In this document: in pieces, positions 16,751 through 25,103 of the stretch
Position numbering within the stretch: position 1 is the stretch's first letter
Layout: every line of letters begins with the position of its first letter
From: JAFDVJ01 sp964487505
GTDB taxonomy: Bacteria; Acidobacteriota; Blastocatellia; Pyrinomonadales; Pyrinomonadaceae
DNA: 31,819 nucleotides
Direction of reading: 5' to 3'
Assembly (NCBI GenBank): GCA_964487505.1
Contig: CAZARD010000045.1
Location: 1 to 31,819 of the forward strand
Program-made: the position numbers and the translations under genes
The notes under the pieces: generated by a model
Seen by the model: the letters and a program-made list of their open reading frames with translations, nothing else
Databases searched by the model: none
What the model was told of the DNA's origin: nothing

Positions 16751-19700
16751 ATGACGGCGCAGAAGTTAAAATCGATCTCTCGCCAGCAGTCGGCGCAAAC
16801 GGTTCAGACCGTCGAGGATCTTCTTGTGTCCGGATTTTCGGCCCAGGCCGAACGGATACTCGTCGACTCGCTCGCGAACTATGCCCACGCGCCGGACGAT
16901 CTCGCCCAACTCAAACGGCTTTACTCATACACGCTTGAAACGATCGGCCGCTACTCGGAAGCGCTCGAGGCCGTGATCGAGTACGAGGATGAGGGGCGGA
17001 CAGAAAAGCTCGATCCCGAAACCCGCTTCAAGGTCTTGACGCAGCTCGCCATCGGATTCAGCAACGCGTCGGACTATCCGAAGGCTGCGACCCTTCTCAA
17101 GCGTACCCTCGACGAGGCGACGGCAACCCGCGCCGGCAAGGTCATCGGCCATATCAACAATGCCCTGTCGCGGGTCTACCGCAAATTGAACGAGTTTACG
17201 ATCTCCGGCGCGCACGCGAACGACGCGCTTGCGATCTTCCGCGAATCGGGCGATTGGCTGGGAATGGCCGAAAGTTATCAGCTTCTCGGGACGGCGGCGT
17301 ATCAGGAAGGGAACTTGGAGAAATCGCTTGAAAGCTACAATCTTGCGATCAAGATCATCGGCGAGCGGACGGCCCCGTTCCTGCTCGGTCGTATCTACTC
17401 CGACATGTCCGGCGTCTATTGGCTCCTTCGCCGGCCGCAGGAAGGCATCACCTGCCTCGAAAAATCGATCAAGTTCTTCGATCAGACCGACCATCGGCTG
17501 AATTCCGTGATCGCCTACAACAATCTCGGAATGAACCTGATGCTGATCGGCGAGTGGGCCCGCGCCGAGCAGATGATGCGCAGCGCGCTCGAGATCGCTC
17601 GCGAGGCCAACCACGTGCATATCGCCGGCATTCTTGATTCGATCGGCGAACTGAAACTGCTTCGCGGGATTCTGGACGAGGCCGAGGCGCTGCTCAGGGA
17701 GAGCATCGATTTTGCGACCGAGCGCAAGCGGGAATGGTACGTCATTCAATCGATGCGGAACCTTGCGCGGTGTTACATCGCGCAGCGCCGCCCGGAAGAT
17801 GCGATAACGGTCGCGACCCGCGCGATCGACATCTGCCGCACGACCGGCGAAAAGCACATCCAGCATACGATCCGGCTCGCGCTTGCCGAGGCGTATCTCG
17901 AACAGGGCGAACTCGAACTTTGCGAGTCGGAGCTCAAGATCATCGAGGACGCCGATCCGAAGGCCGACCTTTTCGTGCTCGGAACGATCCAGCGTGTGCG
18001 CGGTCAGGCATCGCTCGAGGACGGCGAACCCGAAACGGCCGCGTACCATTTCAACCGCGCGCTGACGATCTTCGAAGCGGCCGAAGACATTTATCATATC
18101 GCGCTGATACGTTATCTTCTGGGCAAGACGCTGGCCGATTCCGAACCGGCGCAAGCGCTCAAACATCTGATCCCGGCGAGCGAGATCTTCCGCAAACTGG
18201 GTGTCGAGGCAAGTTACGCCAATGCAGAGAAACTGATCAAGCAACTGCAGGCGGAAGCCGAGCCGACGCGCAAGCCGGCGGTTTCCGCTGGTTCGCAATT
18301 GCTGATGCTGCGGCTCGCCGAGGCGACCGCGTCGCGTGAACTGCTTTTCCGGGAACTCGCCGCGGTCCTTCGTCAGGAAAGCAAGACACGCAAACTGATC
18401 ATCGCCGAAACAGGCGAGAACCGTCGCTTCTATCCGTTCATCTCGCAGGAATTCACAGCCGGAGAGGCGTCCGAAATGGTCGAGAAACTGAACCAGGCGA
18501 TCGCCAGGGATCAGTTGGGCGACCTGGCCAAGATCCGCAACCTGGCGATCTTCGAGTTGCGCGCGCCGAGCGCTCCGCCGGCGATGCTGATCCTTTTCCC
18601 GAAATCCGGAGCCGTTCTCAACGACGGCGGATCGATCCAGCCGCTTCTCCGCGTCGTATCGCTCGGAATGGACGTCTGCGCGCTTCGCGACCGCGATCGC
18701 GTCCAGCGCTCCGAGCCCGAGGCGAGCCCGTTCATCTCGAACAGCCTGCTACCGGGTTTCATACATTCGTCGCCGGCGATGACGGCGCTTGTCGACGAGG
18801 TTTACCGGATCCGTTCGTCCGACGTGACGGTCCTTGTGACTGGCGAATCGGGCACCGGCAAGGAGCTTGTCTCGCGCGCGATCCACGCTTGCTCGAACCG
18901 CAAGGACCGCGTCTTCATCCCGTTCAACTGCACGGCCGTGCCGAAAGAACTTGCGGAAGGGCATCTTTTCGGATACAGGAAGGGCGCGTTCACAGGGGCC
19001 GTGACCGACTCGCCGGGAATGATCCGCGCGGCGCACGGCGGGACCCTCTTTCTCGACGAGGTCGGCGATCTGCCGCTCGACGTTCAGCCGAAACTGCTGC
19101 GCTTTCTGCAGGAGGGCGAGGTACAGCCGATCGGCGAGAAAAACCCGATCAAGGTCGACGTCCGCGTCATCGCGGCGACGAACATGCTGCTCGAGAAAAA
19201 GGTCGCCGACGGATCGTTCCGCGAGGATCTGTATTATCGGCTGAACGTCATCCGTCTTCGCGTTCCGCCGCTTCGCGAGCGCCGGACCGAGATCCCGCCG
19301 ATCGTCAACTATTATCTCAATCACTATTCTTCGCGGTTCGGAAAACGCGACCTCGTGATCACGCCGCAGACGATAGATCTGCTGATGGTCTGCGAATGGG
19401 AAGGCAACGTCCGGCAGTTGTGCAACGAGATCCAGCGGATCGTCGCGCGAGCCGAGGACGGCGACGTCATCACGCCCGACCATCTGTCGCCGGAACTGAA
19501 ACGGAACGCGACCCCGATCGCACCGCTCGAAGGCCAGGAAAATGTCCGGGTCATCTCGAACGTCGGCGGATTCGGCGGCTACAGCGTCGGAAAACAGGGA
19601 TCGACCCTTGACGAGGCCGTGGCCGAGCTCGAAACGCAGATGATCACGGACTCGCTCCGCCGTCACGAGTGGAACATCTCCCGCGTTGCCCGCGAACTCG

Positions 19701-19762
19701 GGATCACACGGCGCGGCCTCTATCTCAAACTCGCCCGTTACGGGATCGAAAAGGCCGCCTGA
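16751..19762 (+). CDS. TPR-domain sigma-54-dependent transcriptional activator
   Basis: The 1003-residue protein combines a long N-terminal TPR superhelix (about residues 40-510; repeats such as NNALSRVYRKLNEFTISGAH and YQLLGTAAYQEGNLEKSLES), a middle region of unclear fold (about 520-650) and a complete sigma-54 activator module. In that module the Walker A motif is GESGTGKE (698-705), the sigma-54 contact loop GAFTGA (745-750) and Walker B GGTLFLDEVGDLP (763-775), followed by a C-terminal Fis-type helix-turn-helix (SRVARELGITRRGLYLKLARYGI). It should remodel RNA polymerase-sigma54 at enhancer-dependent promoters. There is no receiver, PAS or V4R sensor domain, so TPR-mediated protein contacts may provide the signal. 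It is divergent from the GH63-gdh operon, with 275 bp between starts, making that operon a candidate target; I found no convincing -24/-12 promoter. The TPR arrangement recalls MalT-like regulators. Confidence 0.92.
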   Translation: MTAQKLKSISRQQSAQTVQTVEDLLVSGFSAQAERILVDSLANYAHAPDDLAQLKRLYSYTLETIGRYSEALEAVIEYEDEGRTEKLDPETRFKVLTQLAIGFSNASDYPKAATLLKRTLDEATATRAGKVIGHINNALSRVYRKLNEFTISGAHANDALAIFRESGDWLGMAESYQLLGTAAYQEGNLEKSLESYNLAIKIIGERTAPFLLGRIYSDMSGVYWLLRRPQEGITCLEKSIKFFDQTDHRLNSVIAYNNLGMNLMLIGEWARAEQMMRSALEIAREANHVHIAGILDSIGELKLLRGILDEAEALLRESIDFATERKREWYVIQSMRNLARCYIAQRRPEDAITVATRAIDICRTTGEKHIQHTIRLALAEAYLEQGELELCESELKIIEDADPKADLFVLGTIQRVRGQASLEDGEPETAAYHFNRALTIFEAAEDIYHIALIRYLLGKTLADSEPAQALKHLIPASEIFRKLGVEASYANAEKLIKQLQAEAEPTRKPAVSAGSQLLMLRLAEATASRELLFRELAAVLRQESKTRKLIIAETGENRRFYPFISQEFTAGEASEMVEKLNQAIARDQLGDLAKIRNLAIFELRAPSAPPAMLILFPKSGAVLNDGGSIQPLLRVVSLGMDVCALRDRDRVQRSEPEASPFISNSLLPGFIHSSPAMTALVDEVYRIRSSDVTVLVTGESGTGKELVSRAIHACSNRKDRVFIPFNCTAVPKELAEGHLFGYRKGAFTGAVTDSPGMIRAAHGGTLFLDEVGDLPLDVQPKLLRFLQEGEVQPIGEKNPIKVDVRVIAATNMLLEKKVADGSFREDLYYRLNVIRLRVPPLRERRTEIPPIVNYYLNHYSSRFGKRDLVITPQTIDLLMVCEWEGNVRQLCNEIQRIVARAEDGDVITPDHLSPELKRNATPIAPLEGQENVRVISNVGGFGGYSVGKQGSTLDEAVAELETQMITDSLRRHEWNISRVARELGITRRGLYLKLARYGIEKAA

Positions 19763-19811
19763 TCTTTTCCCGCGTTGCTTGCCCGGGTCGGCTTCCCGTA
19801 ATCTGTACCAA

Positions 19812-21320
19812 GTGGAATTCAAACCAGTCGAACCAAAGGACGCAGCCGCCGTCCTGCTTGTCCGCGATGGCAAAGTGCTTTGGGCGCGGCGCAATCCGAA
19901 ACTCAAGTTCCTCGGCGGTTTTCACGCCTTTCCCGGCGGAAAGACCGATCCCGGCGACCGTATCATCGAGGTCGCGAACTGCGCCGACCGCGATCTGGCG
20001 GCGATGCTCGTCTGCGCGGTGCGCGAGGTGTTCGAGGAGGTCGGCGTGCTTCTCGTTCGCGGAGGCGACCGCCTGACGGTCGGTCAACGGGCCTCGCTCC
20101 ACGACGATCTGATCTCGGGCCGTAGCCGGTTTGGCGAGATTCTCGCGGATTGGGGCCTCTCGATCGATGCTTGCGATTTCGCGTACACCGGATTCTGGAC
20201 GACGCCGCAGTTCTCACCTGTTCGATTCAAGACCCGGTTCTTCATCGCTGAATGTCCCCGAAAGCAGACGCCGTATCCGGCGATCGGCGAACTGGAAGCC
20301 ATCGAGTTCATAACGCCGTCGGACGCGCTCGACCGCTGGCGGCGGTCGGAAGTGCTGATCTCGCCGCCGGTTCTGATCCATCTCCAGGGCCTTTCCGAAG
20401 CGTCAGGCCGCCCGCTCGCCGACGCCGCCCGGCCGCTTCTGGCAGCGTCCGATGCGGCGGCCGGGATCATCGATCACATCGAGTTCAATCCGCGACTCGT
20501 CTGTTTCCCGCTGCGGACGAAGACGCTGCCGCCGGCGACCCACACCAATTGCTTCATCGTCGGCAAGAAGAGATTCGCGGTGATCGACGCCGCGTCGCCG
20601 TTTGCGGAAGAACAAGCGAAACTCCACGAGTTGGTCGATCGGATGATCGCCGACGGGAACAGATGCGAGATGATCATCGTCTCGCATCTTCATAACGATC
20701 ATTTCGGCGGGGAATCGGCGTTGCGCGCGCATCTGCGCGAGCGTCACGGTCGCGACGTTCCGATCGCCGCGCATCAGGCGACGGTTGCCGATCTTGCCGG
20801 CAAGGTCCGATTCGACCGGACGCTCGCCGACGGAGAGTCGGTCGCTCTCGAAGATGCGGCCGGACACGGCTTCGATCTCGAGGTTCTCCACACGCCGGGT
20901 CACGCCCGCGGCCATCTCGCGTTCTATGATCGCGGAATGCGATTCCTGCTGTCGAGCGACAACGTCGTCGGGGCGGGAACGGTCGTCATCGCGCCTCCGC
21001 AGGGAAATATGGACGATTATCTTCGTTCGCTGGAACGGATGCGCGATCTCCCCGGTTTGCGGTTCCTCGCCGGATCTCACGGCGCCGCGGTCTACGACGC
21101 CCGCGGCCGGATCGAGGAATACGTTGCGCACCGGCTCAGGCGTGAGCGGCAAGTGATCGAGGCGATCGGCAACGGCGCGCGGACGGCGGACGAGATCGCC
21201 GCCGTCGTGTACGCGGGCCTCGATCCGCCGTTGATGCCCCTCGCCGTAAAGACCGTCGAAGCCTACCTCGAGCGACTCGCGAATTCAGAAGGAATTCACC
21301 AAAACTTCACGAATTCCTGA
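19812..21320 (+). CDS. NUDIX hydrolase - metallo-beta-lactamase (LACTB2-like) fusion
   Basis: The 502-residue product fuses two hydrolases. The N-terminal part (about 1-200) is NUDIX-like: GGFHAFPGGKTDPGD and, after an extended insertion, VREVFEEVGVLL, matching the REVFEE core of the NUDIX box. The C-terminal part (about 240-500) is a metallo-beta-lactamase fold with HLHNDHFGG (zinc ligands), HTPGHARGHLAFYD, LSSDNVVGAG and GSHGAAVYDARGR, then EYVAHRLRRERQ and a winged-helix-like tail, as in LACTB2-type enzymes. Plausible substrates are nucleoside-diphosphate or CoA derivatives for the first domain and RNA or thioesters for the second. I chose GTG 19812, 49 bp after the regulator stop; no upstream ATG fits the domain start. 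No clear Shine-Dalgarno is visible. Confidence 0.85.
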   Translation: MEFKPVEPKDAAAVLLVRDGKVLWARRNPKLKFLGGFHAFPGGKTDPGDRIIEVANCADRDLAAMLVCAVREVFEEVGVLLVRGGDRLTVGQRASLHDDLISGRSRFGEILADWGLSIDACDFAYTGFWTTPQFSPVRFKTRFFIAECPRKQTPYPAIGELEAIEFITPSDALDRWRRSEVLISPPVLIHLQGLSEASGRPLADAARPLLAASDAAAGIIDHIEFNPRLVCFPLRTKTLPPATHTNCFIVGKKRFAVIDAASPFAEEQAKLHELVDRMIADGNRCEMIIVSHLHNDHFGGESALRAHLRERHGRDVPIAAHQATVADLAGKVRFDRTLADGESVALEDAAGHGFDLEVLHTPGHARGHLAFYDRGMRFLLSSDNVVGAGTVVIAPPQGNMDDYLRSLERMRDLPGLRFLAGSHGAAVYDARGRIEEYVAHRLRRERQVIEAIGNGARTADEIAAVVYAGLDPPLMPLAVKTVEAYLERLANSEGIHQNFTNS

Positions 21321-21457
21321 AGATTTTCCCGGCCGCCGGCGCTTATCCTTGAACCCGTTCGCGACGCCGGCACGAAATCGGCGGGGTCGAAACGCGATCC
21401 GCAAGGCGGACGATCAAATCAACCCAAATTACGCGATAAGATGACTTAACCGCTTTT

Positions 21458-21528
21458 CGCCACGGACTGCACGAATTCTCACGTATATTCTGTGTTTTGT
21501 TCGCAAAATTCGTAAAATCCGTGGCAGA
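21458..21528 (-). repeat. 71-bp element with inverted ends, copy 2
   Basis: Reverse-complement copy of the element at 4740-4811. It shares TCTGCCACGGATTT, the central AAAACACAGAA, CGTGAGAAT and the closing CCGTGGCG. Its ends are a better inverted pair here (GCCACGGA/TCCGTGGC). It fills much of the space between the NUDIX-MBL gene and the SnoaL-like gene. Confidence 0.7.
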
Positions 21529-21554
21529 ATTCATCAAATGCGTAATCCCGGATC

Positions 21555-21561
21555 AAAGGAG
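21555..21561 (+). promoter_or_regulatory. Ribosome binding site deciding the SnoaL-like start
   Basis: AAAGGAG lies nine bases before ATG 21571 and directly abuts ATG 21562. The spacing favours 21571 as the start and argues against the upstream ATG at 21538. Confidence 0.75.
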
Positions 21562-21570
21562 ATGAAAACA

Positions 21571-21981
21571 ATGAACAATCTTGAAACCACGGTTGCCATC
21601 TATGAAGCTTTTGCAAAAGGGGACGTTCCCTTCATTCTCGGGTGTCTGGCGGAACGCGTCGCCTGGGAAAGCTGGCATAGCAACCACGCGCAGATCGCCG
21701 GCGTTCCCTACTTGTCGGAACGGACCGACGCTGCGGGCGTTGCCGAGTTCTTTGGCGAAACCGCAAAGCTCGGCATCAAGCGCGCCGAGGTATTGGCGAT
21801 AATGGACGGCGGCGACAAGATCGCGGTCGAATTCGAGATCGAGACCGAGCGCTTCGGGTTCGAACAAGAGATGCACCTCTGGACGTATAACGACGAAGGC
21901 AAGGTCGTCGCCTTCCGACACTATCTCGACACGGCGAAGCACATCGCCGCGAACGAGCGGACGAACGCCGTCACGAGCTGA
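21571..21981 (+). CDS. SnoaL-like / NTF2-fold protein
   Basis: The 136-residue protein has the NTF2-like (SnoaL, ketosteroid isomerase-like) pattern: an N-terminal helix TTVAIYEAFAKGDVPFILGCLAERVAWE, a middle helix DAAGVAEFFGETAKLG and later strands VAVEFEIETERFG and MHLWTYNDEGKVVAFRHYLD. Members include isomerases, cyclases and many proteins of unknown role, so no reaction can be assigned. The start is fixed by AAAGGAG. The last 11 bases overlap tail-to-tail with the convergent methyltransferase gene. It appears monocistronic. Confidence 0.82.
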   Translation: MNNLETTVAIYEAFAKGDVPFILGCLAERVAWESWHSNHAQIAGVPYLSERTDAAGVAEFFGETAKLGIKRAEVLAIMDGGDKIAVEFEIETERFGFEQEMHLWTYNDEGKVVAFRHYLDTAKHIAANERTNAVTS

Positions 21982-22669
21982 TCCGCAACTCAAGCACAAG
22001 ACGGAAAGGCATCGAGCGCGTGACCCGATGATCGTCGAATCCGGCGAGTCTCGCATGGGCCTCGAGCTCGGGCGGTCTGAAGCCGCGTTTGATCGAGAGC
22101 AGACCGTCCTCGCGAACGAGCCGGCTGATCCGGAACGCCGCGCAGAAGACGCTGTAGGCCGCATATGCCATCCGGTGACGGTGAAGATCGATGACGAAAA
22201 CGCCGCGTCGCGCGACGCGGCCCATTTCCTTCAAGACCGCGATCACCTGTTCGTCGGACAGGTGATGCGTGAACAGCGACGAGAAAACGAAGTCGAACGA
22301 ACGGTCGGCGAAAGGCATCCGCAACGCGTCGCCGCGGACCGATCGGATCTCGGGAAATCCGCTCGAATCGCGGATGATCGAAAGCGCCGAGACCGGGTTC
22401 ATTTCCAGTCCGACGAGATTCGACCGCAGATTTCGGCGGCCCCTCGACCGCGCGATCGTCCGCAGAAGTTCGCCCGATCCGGCGCCGACGTCGAGGACCG
22501 AAACATCGGCCGAATCGCCGATCTCGCGCAACAGCGTTCGACGCATCGCGCGGCTGTCGCCGGTCAGCCGGTTGACGACGCGGATCTCCTTGAGGAACGT
22601 CTCATATTCGTCCGGCGTGTAGTCGCCGGTGTCGATCCGTTCCGCTTTTCCCGACCGCTTTGTGAACAT
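21971..22669 (-). CDS. Class I SAM-dependent methyltransferase
   Basis: The 232-residue product has the Rossmann-type methyltransferase motifs: SVLDVGAGSGELLRTIA (motif I, SAM binding), a following acidic strand end in LVGLEMNP, GDALRMPFADRSFDFVFSSLFTHHLSD (motifs II-III) and LKEMGRVARRGVFVIDL. The substrate is unknown; similar short enzymes act on small molecules, quinones or lipids. An upstream ATG at 22744 is in frame, but it would leave no room for promoters against the divergent radical SAM gene, so I prefer ATG 22669 (MFTKRSGK). Its 3' end overlaps the SnoaL-like gene by 11 bp. Confidence 0.85.
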   Translation of the reverse strand: MFTKRSGKAERIDTGDYTPDEYETFLKEIRVVNRLTGDSRAMRRTLLREIGDSADVSVLDVGAGSGELLRTIARSRGRRNLRSNLVGLEMNPVSALSIIRDSSGFPEIRSVRGDALRMPFADRSFDFVFSSLFTHHLSDEQVIAVLKEMGRVARRGVFVIDLHRHRMAYAAYSVFCAAFRISRLVREDGLLSIKRGFRPPELEAHARLAGFDDHRVTRSMPFRLVLELRISS

Positions 22670-22730
22670 CGAATCTGCATAGTAGCCCGAAGCAAGCGGA
22701 TCGGGCGAATGCGGCGCGAACAAAGATTCG

Positions 22731-22759
22731 TGGACAGCGGGCAATATGTCGGCTAGAAT
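22731..22759 (+). promoter_or_regulatory. Putative sigma-70-type promoter of the radical SAM gene
   Basis: TGGACA (22731-22736) and TAGAAT (22754-22759) are each one base off the consensus and are separated by 17 bp. Transcription would begin about 10 bases before ATG 22776. The leader would then be very short and lacks a Shine-Dalgarno, suggesting nearly leaderless translation. Confidence 0.5.
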
Positions 22760-22775
22760 CGATCAGATTTCAGCA

Positions 22776-24542
22776 ATGTCCGCCCCAAAACGAAAATTCG
22801 CCCTCGTTCTGATAAAACCGTCGCATTACGACGAAGACGGTTACGTCATTCAATGGTTTCGGTCCGCGATCCCGGCGAATTCGCTGGCCTGCCTTTACGG
22901 GCTCGCGCTCGAATGTCGCGAGCAGAAGATCCTCGGCGATGATACCGATTTCGAGATCCACGCCTTTGACGAGACGAACACGCATATCGACGTCGAGCGG
23001 ATCGCGCGTTTGATCGGCAATACCGACGACGGGATGGTAATGCTCGTCGGGGTCCAGTCGAACCAGTTTCCGAGAGCGCTCGATATCGCCCGCCCGCTGC
23101 GGGAACGTGGCATCAAGACGGCGATCGGCGGCTTCCACGTATCCGGGACGCTGGCGATGCTTCCGGGGCGGGAGCCGAACGTGCAAAAGGCGATCGACCT
23201 CGGGGTGACGATCTTTGCCGGCGAGGCCGAGGGCAGGCTTGGCCAGGTGATCAGGGACGCGGCCGCCGGATCAATGCCGGAGATCTACAACTTTATGGAC
23301 GATCTCCCGAACATCGAGGACGTCGCGACGCCGATGCTTCCGGCCGAGCGGGTGCATCTTACGGCCGGCGCAACGACGAGCTTCGATGCCGGGCGGGGAT
23401 GTCCATTCACCTGCTCGTTCTGCACGATCATCAATGTTCAGGGCCGGAAATCGCGCCGCCGCTCGCCCGAAGACATTGAACGGATAGTCCGCGCGAACGT
23501 CGCGCAGGGACTTCATTCGTTCTTCATAACCGATGACAACTTCGCGCGGAACAAGGATTGGGAACCGGTTTTAGACCGGTTGATCAAACTCCGCGAGGTC
23601 GACAAACTCAACATCAGCTTCATCATTCAGGTCGATACGCTCTGCCACAAACTTCCGAATTTCATCGAAAAATGCAAACGGGCCGGCGTCAAGCGCGTTT
23701 TTATCGGGCTTGAGAACATCAATCCGGATTCGCTCCTGACGGCGAGCAAAAGGCAGAACAAGATCACCGACTACCGGGCGATGCTGCTTGCCTGGAAAAA
23801 CGTCGGGATCGTCACGTATTGCGGCTACATTCTCGGATTTCCGGGCGATACGGAAGAGACGATCGTGCGCGACATCGAGATCATCAAGAAAGAATTGCCG
23901 GTCGATCTCCTTGAGTTTTTCTACCTCACGCCGCTGCCCGGGTCGGCCGATCACAAACGGCTATTCGAATCCGGCGTCGAGATGGATGATGACCTGAACA
24001 AATACGATCTCAATCACGCCGTGACCGGTCATCCGCAGATGTCGAAGTCTGATTGGGAAAAGGCGTACCGGCGCGCCTGGAAGACGTACTACACCGACGC
24101 GCATATCGAGACCGTTCTGCGCCGCGCGATCGCGACCGGCACGAGCCCCGGCAAGACGATGTTCTTCATCACTTGGTTCACGGGCTGCATCGACATCGAA
24201 GGCATTCACCCGCTCGAGGGCGGCTTTCTTCGGCGCAAACACCGCAAGACCCGGCGTTCGGGATTGCCGCTCGAGAATCCACTGCTTTTCTATCCGCGGA
24301 CATTCTTTGAGACGCTCGTCAAACAGCTTCGATGGATCAAACTCTACGGCAGGCTGCGGCTGATCTATCGAAAGGTGAAGAAAGATCCTGCGAGATTCGG
24401 ATATATGGATACCGCGCTCGAACCGGTCGCCGACAACGAGACCGAAACGCTTGAGATGTTCAAGACCGCCGCCGCCGCGCAGTTCGTCGAGCGCGTCCAG
24501 AAGATAGAAAAACTCCGCGCCGGAGAATCGGCTTCGAAATGA
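22776..24542 (+). CDS. B12-binding-domain radical SAM protein
   Basis: The 588-residue protein has an N-terminal cobalamin-binding-like Rossmann domain (about residues 1-180, with VGVQSNQFPRALDIARPLRERGIKTAIGGFH), then a radical SAM domain with RGCPFTCSFCTI carrying the CxxxCxxC that binds the [4Fe-4S] cluster. The following blocks are FFITDDNFARNKDW, VKRVFIGLENINPDSL, YCGYILGFPGDTEE and YLTPLPGSADH. The C-terminal 150 residues are basic and less typical. This class includes B12-dependent methylases and MiaB-unlike carbon-bond enzymes; the substrate is unknown. I chose ATG 22776 (MSAPKRK), consistent with the upstream promoter; ATG 22746 would overlap it. The stop overlaps the next start in ATGA. 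Confidence 0.9.
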   Translation: MSAPKRKFALVLIKPSHYDEDGYVIQWFRSAIPANSLACLYGLALECREQKILGDDTDFEIHAFDETNTHIDVERIARLIGNTDDGMVMLVGVQSNQFPRALDIARPLRERGIKTAIGGFHVSGTLAMLPGREPNVQKAIDLGVTIFAGEAEGRLGQVIRDAAAGSMPEIYNFMDDLPNIEDVATPMLPAERVHLTAGATTSFDAGRGCPFTCSFCTIINVQGRKSRRRSPEDIERIVRANVAQGLHSFFITDDNFARNKDWEPVLDRLIKLREVDKLNISFIIQVDTLCHKLPNFIEKCKRAGVKRVFIGLENINPDSLLTASKRQNKITDYRAMLLAWKNVGIVTYCGYILGFPGDTEETIVRDIEIIKKELPVDLLEFFYLTPLPGSADHKRLFESGVEMDDDLNKYDLNHAVTGHPQMSKSDWEKAYRRAWKTYYTDAHIETVLRRAIATGTSPGKTMFFITWFTGCIDIEGIHPLEGGFLRRKHRKTRRSGLPLENPLLFYPRTFFETLVKQLRWIKLYGRLRLIYRKVKKDPARFGYMDTALEPVADNETETLEMFKTAAAAQFVERVQKIEKLRAGESASK

Positions 24543-24883
24543 TTGACGACCCTCGGATCGGTGAGTTCATCGACAAATTCGATCCGGCGCTCGCCGCCGA
24601 TGTTCGCTCGGCCCGGGTCAAGATGCGGCAGATCGTCGATTCCGGTTTCGAGTTGGTCTTCGACAAGTACAACGCGTTAGTTTTCGGTTTCTCGCCGACC
24701 GAGAAATCGATCGTCGCCGATCTCCGCCCGCCCGCCGAAAGCGTTCGGGAACTCGGATCGGTGATTTCGGATCGGATGGTATGCTCTCCTTCCAAATCCC
24801 AAATCCCAAATCCCAAATCCGAACTGCCTCGCGGCTCGCCGCCCGGATGTGCGGAAAAGCTCGCTTTTCCGCCGAAGACCTAA
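24539..24883 (+). pseudogene. DUF1801-like protein, truncated by repeat DNA
   Basis: The first 55-60 residues look like a DUF1801-type domain (IDDPRIGEFIDKFDP, then ELVFDKYNALVFGFSPTE). That family normally continues with a conserved strand and a long second half. Here similarity stops soon after SPTE, and the frame runs through a 7-bp array (24794-24821) and a cruciform repeat before TAA at 24881-24883, giving only 114 residues. A short stretch downstream (about 24996-25056, reading EIVIKFRISPWRSGRF) resembles the usual basic C-terminal tail and may be the severed end. The start overlaps the radical SAM stop in ATGA, so it was probably translationally coupled. I read it as a damaged gene. 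Family recall is from memory. Confidence 0.55.
24794..24821. repeat. 7-bp periodic array inside the broken DUF1801-like gene
   Basis: Four consecutive 7-bp units, three AAATCCC and one AAATCCG, the cleanest array in the window. Confidence 0.85.
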
Positions 24884-24930
24884 CACAAGAAAGGCGGCTA
24901 CGCCGCGCGCATATCCGGGCGGCGAGCCGC
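24831..24930. repeat. Cruciform inverted repeat with two internal hairpins
   Basis: Outer arms 24831-24853 and 24908-24930 pair at 22 of 23 positions (GCGGCTCGCCGCCCGGAT block). Inside are a 9-bp hairpin (24851-24859 with 24864-24872, CTCG loop) and a 5-bp hairpin (24894-24898 with 24902-24906). The first inner stem shares three bases with the outer arm. The whole could fold as a three-way junction. It lies directly after the heptamer array and disrupts the DUF1801-like gene. Confidence 0.75.
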
Positions 24931-25090
24931 AAGGGTTCGGAGCCGCCGCCGCGATCGGTCGCTTCATTAGCGCGAGTCGGAACGCAGCTTGAACAATCCG
25001 CCGAGATTGTGATTAAATTCCGCATCTCGCCGTGGCGGTCGGGCCGGTTCGTTTGAATTCTCATCGCGACGCTGCCTGACGGCGAACTTC

Positions 25091-25096
25091 AGAGGA
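25091..25096 (+). promoter_or_regulatory. Ribosome binding site of the CAP-domain gene
   Basis: AGAGGA lies seven bases before ATG 25104 and supports that start, which also begins a clean signal peptide. Confidence 0.7.
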
Positions 25097-25103
25097 ATAA
25101 CAA

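Noticed and set aside
13806..16751. 981-residue version of the GH63-like protein
   Set aside because: The extra N-terminal 92 residues have no family support and would overlap the divergent regulator start, so ATG 16475 was used.
24781..25056. 91-residue open frame on + considered as a separate gene
   Set aside because: It is made mostly of the heptamer array and the cruciform repeat; only its last 20 codons may be a remnant of the DUF1801-like gene.
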